A stretch of DNA of 64,000 nt, taken from Sebastes aleutianus. Taxonomy: Eukaryota; Chordata; Actinopteri; Perciformes; Sebastidae. Below, piece after piece: positions 61,631 to 64,000 of this stretch. Below the pieces are notes generated by a model, which searched no databases, was not told where the DNA came from, and saw only the letters and a list, made by a program, of their open reading frames with translations. Each line of letters opens with the position of its first letter. The stretch's first letter is position 1. Made by a program: the position numbers and the translations under genes. Location: NCBI GenBank assembly GCA_916700875.1, contig CAKAKS010000060.1, positions 30,897,120 through 30,961,119 of the forward strand, given 5' to 3'.

Positions 61631-62001
61631 GTGGAGATGATGTGTTCACTGTAACTGCTGCTTTTCCATTCCCCCATCGGGCTCTGTTTGTTTATCCTCT
61701 CCTCACAGTGAAACACACACTGGTGGAAAAAAAGAGAAGAAGCCAAGTGGAGCTTCTTAAAGGAACAGTACATGTGGAAAATAAAAATATATATATTATC
61801 ATCTGGACTGCTGTAGAGGCCAGAAAGAATCAGGAAGTTTGCCAGGAAAAGAGGTCAGTTTTCCCAACTTTTCACTAGACCCCGTGAACTCACCACCACT
61901 CAACAATTTTACTGCATACAATTACTGCATTCAAAAGAAGTATTATCAGCAACATGCACCTATTGTATAAAAAGTACTCGTCATGCTGTGTTATATATTA
62001 A

Positions 62002-62523
62002 AGGTCCCATATTGTAAAAAAAGTGCGATTTTCATGTTTTTTTATTATAAAGCAGGCTTAAGTCCTATATAAATACTGTGAGAGTATCGAAACTCTCGAT
62101 CCACAGGGAAATACACACAGCCCGTATTCAGAAACTCTGCATTTGAAACAAGCTGTCAGGATTTCTGCCCATTCGTGATGTCACAAATATACAATATTGA
62201 GACCCTTTACACAATTTTAAACATAAACATTCTAAATGTGTCCCAGTTTATTTCCTGTTGCAGTGTATGTGGATGACATCGGCTGACAGGAAGTACACAT
62301 GGACCCAAGCTGTTGCCTAGCAACACAATTCTGTTGCAATTCTGTTGCAATTCCGTCAAAACGCACTAAAATGGAGCGTTTCAGACAGGAGGGTGAATAC
62401 AGGTATATTCAGGCAGACAGTATGAGGAAAATAACTTTTTTTTAACATTACAGCATGTAAACATGTTCTAGTAGAAACACAAAATACAAGTATGAACCTG
62501 AACATGAGCACGATATGGGACCT
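62002..62523 (-). mobile_element. TTAA-flanked MITE upstream of mtmr11, inverted relative to 60403-61081
   Basis: Left end aggtcccatattgtaaaaaa, right end gagcacgatatgggacct, with TTAA at 61998-62001 and 62524-62527. Same family as 60403-61081 but in opposite orientation. Confidence 0.88.
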
Positions 62524-62527
62524 TTAA

Positions 62528-64000
62528 ATAGGGCTGTGAATTGGCAAGAATCCGGCGATACGATACGTATCGTGATACAGGAGTTACGATTCAATATATT
62601 GTACGACGGAGTATTAGGGCCACATTGAGGGGAAAAAAATCTGAGATTTAGAGAATAAAGTTATAATATTACAAGAAAAAAAATCGTAATATTACAAGAA
62701 TAAAGTCATAACTTTACTGTATACTGTATTTATACTGCTGTCTTGTATTATTTTTTATTTCATATAGGCTACTTCTGATCTAACTTTCTTTTCTTTTTTT
62801 CATCTGTACATATTTCTGTTTCTTGTGCTGCTGCTGCAACAAACAAAGTCACTCTCTGTGAATCAATAAGGCTTATTATATATTATATATTATATATTAT
62901 CTTATTGGATTATTAATAGTATAAATGCATTCATGCATTAAGTAGATTTTTGCTGCTATAGCTGGTCCAGGTGCAGGTACATTTTTATCTGCTTTATACA
63001 AACTTGGGTAGTTTAATCTATAACAATATGCATCATATTTTAAATTCATCATAGAGTATGTCCTGTACATAATATCTTAATCTGCAAAGTCACCATAGCT
63101 GTGAAATAAAGAAAGTGGGGTAAGAAGTTCAATATTTCTCTCTGAAATGTGGAGAAGTAGAAGTTAGGATTGAACGGAAAGTACTTCAATACTGAATTGT
63201 ACTTGGGTAAATGTACTTTGCACCATTGCATTAAATACAACTATCAATCTGTATCATTTGTTTTAAACTGTCCAAGCTTGTCTCTCTATCTTGTCCTTTG
63301 TTTTGACATTGCTTTTCATATATCGGTGTCCTTTCATAAGCGGTTCTCATATACAATAAATTTGACTTTGTTCTCCAATCGCATTCAAGGAAACAGCTGT
63401 TGTTATGCACACATGAAAGAGTCGGTTTGATAGGTTTCATAGTGAATGCTCTGTCTTTGTATTCAGGCAACTTGTTGTTGAGGGTTTAAATTGAAGCAGT
63501 AGCTGAGCCAGCAAACCAACATCCATAAAACCGTTCAACTCTTGACCTTCTGGTGTTTTAAACTCCTAAAAAAAACCTCCTAAAAAACAAAATAATTTAG
63601 CATCTACGGCCTCTTTTTGGTCAGCAGTACCTTTTCTTTCCTGGTCTTTAACAGGTCTGTGTGGAGACTGGCTGCTCTCCTCTCTCAACCAAACGTGTGG
63701 AAAGAAACCACCAATAAGTCTCTTCCAGACAAACACAGGAGGCCAATTCAGAGTAAAATTCCTTTCCGGAGAGAGCGGGGGAAAGTTTGAGTAATCCTTA
63801 GCGACAGTGTGTCCTGTTGAACAGGTGGGGAGACGGTGTCCTTGTGAACTATAAAAGAGAGAGGTCTGGATTTTTTACCACATGGGAAACTGTTCAATAT
63901 TACATAAGGGTCTCCGATTTCTCTAATACATAAAACAGTCGCAGACACAGGACCTTGCATCATCTGAGCTGGAGTTATTCAACAATGTATAATGCAACAA
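62528..64000. other. Upstream flank, repeat fragments then unassigned DNA
   Basis: 62525-62610 is a gggctgtgaattggcaagaa / gatacgatacgtatcgtgat hAT-like fragment. 62610-62720 is a gtattagggccacattgagg repeat with aatattacaagaa units. From 62720 to 64000 I see no exon, RNA gene or transposon that I can support. Confidence 0.45.

Overview
The window looks like nuclear DNA of a ray-finned (teleost) fish. It has small exons with GT-AG introns, long AC/TG microsatellites and very many short non-autonomous DNA transposons of types common in teleosts. There is no operon-like or prokaryotic structure. The species cannot be named from the sequence alone.

Two protein-coding genes can be assembled exon by exon, and they converge tail to tail. 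On the + strand (17820-20581) a two-exon gene encodes a 144-residue protein with a RING-type zinc finger; its poly(A) signal is at 21226. On the - strand, 17 coding exons from 61185 down to 23140 encode an 833-residue myotubularin-related protein that I identify as mtmr11, a catalytically dead member of the family. Every exon has a consensus acceptor and donor, all phases agree, and the exon lengths sum to an uninterrupted 2,502-nt reading frame. A minus-strand AATAAA (21260-21265) lies 28 bases beyond the RING gene's AATAAA, so the two transcripts may meet or overlap.

Layout: 1-17819 is intergenic and full of mobile elements. It includes a hAT-like element carrying a piece of 28S rRNA gene, a nested pair of hAT-like elements, a TTAA-flanked element, a perfect 40-bp-arm palindrome and a 365-bp duplication. 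17820-21250 is the RING gene. 21260-61185 is mtmr11, with introns containing further transposons, a decayed LINE reverse-transcriptase fragment and microsatellites. 61186-64000 is the mtmr11 upstream region, with a dense cluster of MYB-type motifs, then another TTAA element and unassigned DNA.

The two genes show no evident functional link. I found no RNA gene, CRISPR array or defence system. The most unusual items are the 28S-carrying transposon, the perfect palindrome, the inverted TTAA elements around mtmr11 exon 1 and the MYB-site cluster. Most other open frames in the window are chance frames, often through microsatellites, or shadows of real exons.
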